From contig MU646382.1 in the NCBI GenBank assembly GCA_026770585.1, positions 923,009 to 933,380 on the forward strand: a DNA stretch of 10,372 bases, given 5' to 3'. Below are positions 10,161 to 10,372 of the stretch, piece after piece. Position 1 is the first letter of the stretch. Each line of letters starts with the position of its first letter. The notes below the pieces were generated by a model. It was not told where the DNA came from and searched no databases. It worked only from the letters and a program-made list of their open reading frames with translations. The position numbers and the translations under genes are program-made. The stretch comes from Baffinella frigidus. Lineage: Eukaryota; Cryptophyceae; Cryptomonadales; Baffinellaceae.

Positions 10161-10372
10161 CGAAACCGATGTCGGAGCCCTCCTCGAATGCGAACCGTGT
10201 AGGATCCGCAGGCTTGCAGGATCCTCAACTCTAAACCGGTTGGACTAGGGTAGGCCACTCGTGTCGTGTACAGGAGTACGGGGGGGGGGGGGAACAAGAA
10301 ACGCCCACCCCCATAGGATGGGGGGGGGGGGGTAGACATAGGCCTACTGTAGGGTCCTAGGGGGGGGGGGGG
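10161..10372 (+). other. unassigned end region with three 13-G runs
   Basis: No exon is convincing here. AGGATCC and GGATCCT (10201-10225) form a small inverted repeat. Runs of thirteen G lie at 10280-10292, 10320-10332 and 10360-10372, the last reaching the window edge. They are separated by 27 bases each and may form quadruplexes in the DNA or transcript. Confidence 0.7.

Noticed and set aside
9859-10339. Gly/Phe/Trp-rich frames on the opposite strand
   Set aside because: They are periodic translations of the CCCCAAA and CCATAAA heptamers, which keep all frames open because 7-bp units cycle through frames.
1-10372. tRNA, rRNA or prokaryotic operon features
   Set aside because: I found no cloverleaf with a TTCGA-type arm, no rRNA-like stretch, and no ribosome-binding sites or tightly packed ORFs.

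Overview
This window reads as nuclear DNA of a eukaryote, not a bacterium or phage. No long open frame behaves like an intact gene. Short GC-rich coding islands, flanked by AG and GT at their ends, sit in C-rich sequence built from degenerate copies of the plant/alga-type telomere heptamer (CCCTAAA on this strand, TTTAGGG on the other). A telomere unit of that type, GC-rich exons and repeat-choked introns fit a unicellular alga or another protist best. I cannot name the genus, and the sequence shows no recognisable conserved domain to help.

The main result is one multi-exon gene on the + strand that crosses the whole window, with both ends outside it. I can place 15 exons: 1-108, 262-361, 596-689, 1424-1610, 2371-2454, 2805-2861, 3239-3490, 4553-4619, 6001-6119, 6762-6842, 8046-8190, 8778-8809 (alternative copy 8652-8683), 9015-9078, 9345-9478 and 9944-9989. 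They total 1570 nt, about 523 codons, and read through without a stop because every intron phase matches the next (0,1,2,0,0,0,0,1,0,0,1,0,1,0). The predicted product is mostly low-complexity: a Ser/Arg-rich part, an acidic Gly/Glu-rich part, a short probable coiled coil, a Pro/Ala-rich linker, Arg- and Gly-rich parts and a basic RPQSAR segment. I do not recognise the family. No start or stop codon of the gene is visible.

The introns, about 84% of the window, hold the unusual biology. At most exons, partial copies of the exon edge, with the splice site and some adjoining intron, lie in the neighbouring intron. Copies of an exon's 5' end with its AG lie upstream of the true exon; copies of its 3' end with its GT lie downstream. 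I see this for exons 2, 4, 6, 7, 8, 9, 10, 11 and 14, and weakly for exon 5. Exon 12 is duplicated whole. The introns also carry blocks of single heptamer variants (CCCTAAA, CCCTACA, CCATAAA, CCCCAAA, CCGGAAA), TC/GA microsatellites, several perfect palindromes, one long hairpin with 31-bp arms, a possible MITE, and a 94-bp sequence present almost unchanged in two introns. The window ends in three 13-G runs.

All exon calls are manual, made from frame, splice dinucleotides, phase and comparison of copies. No transcript or database evidence was available.
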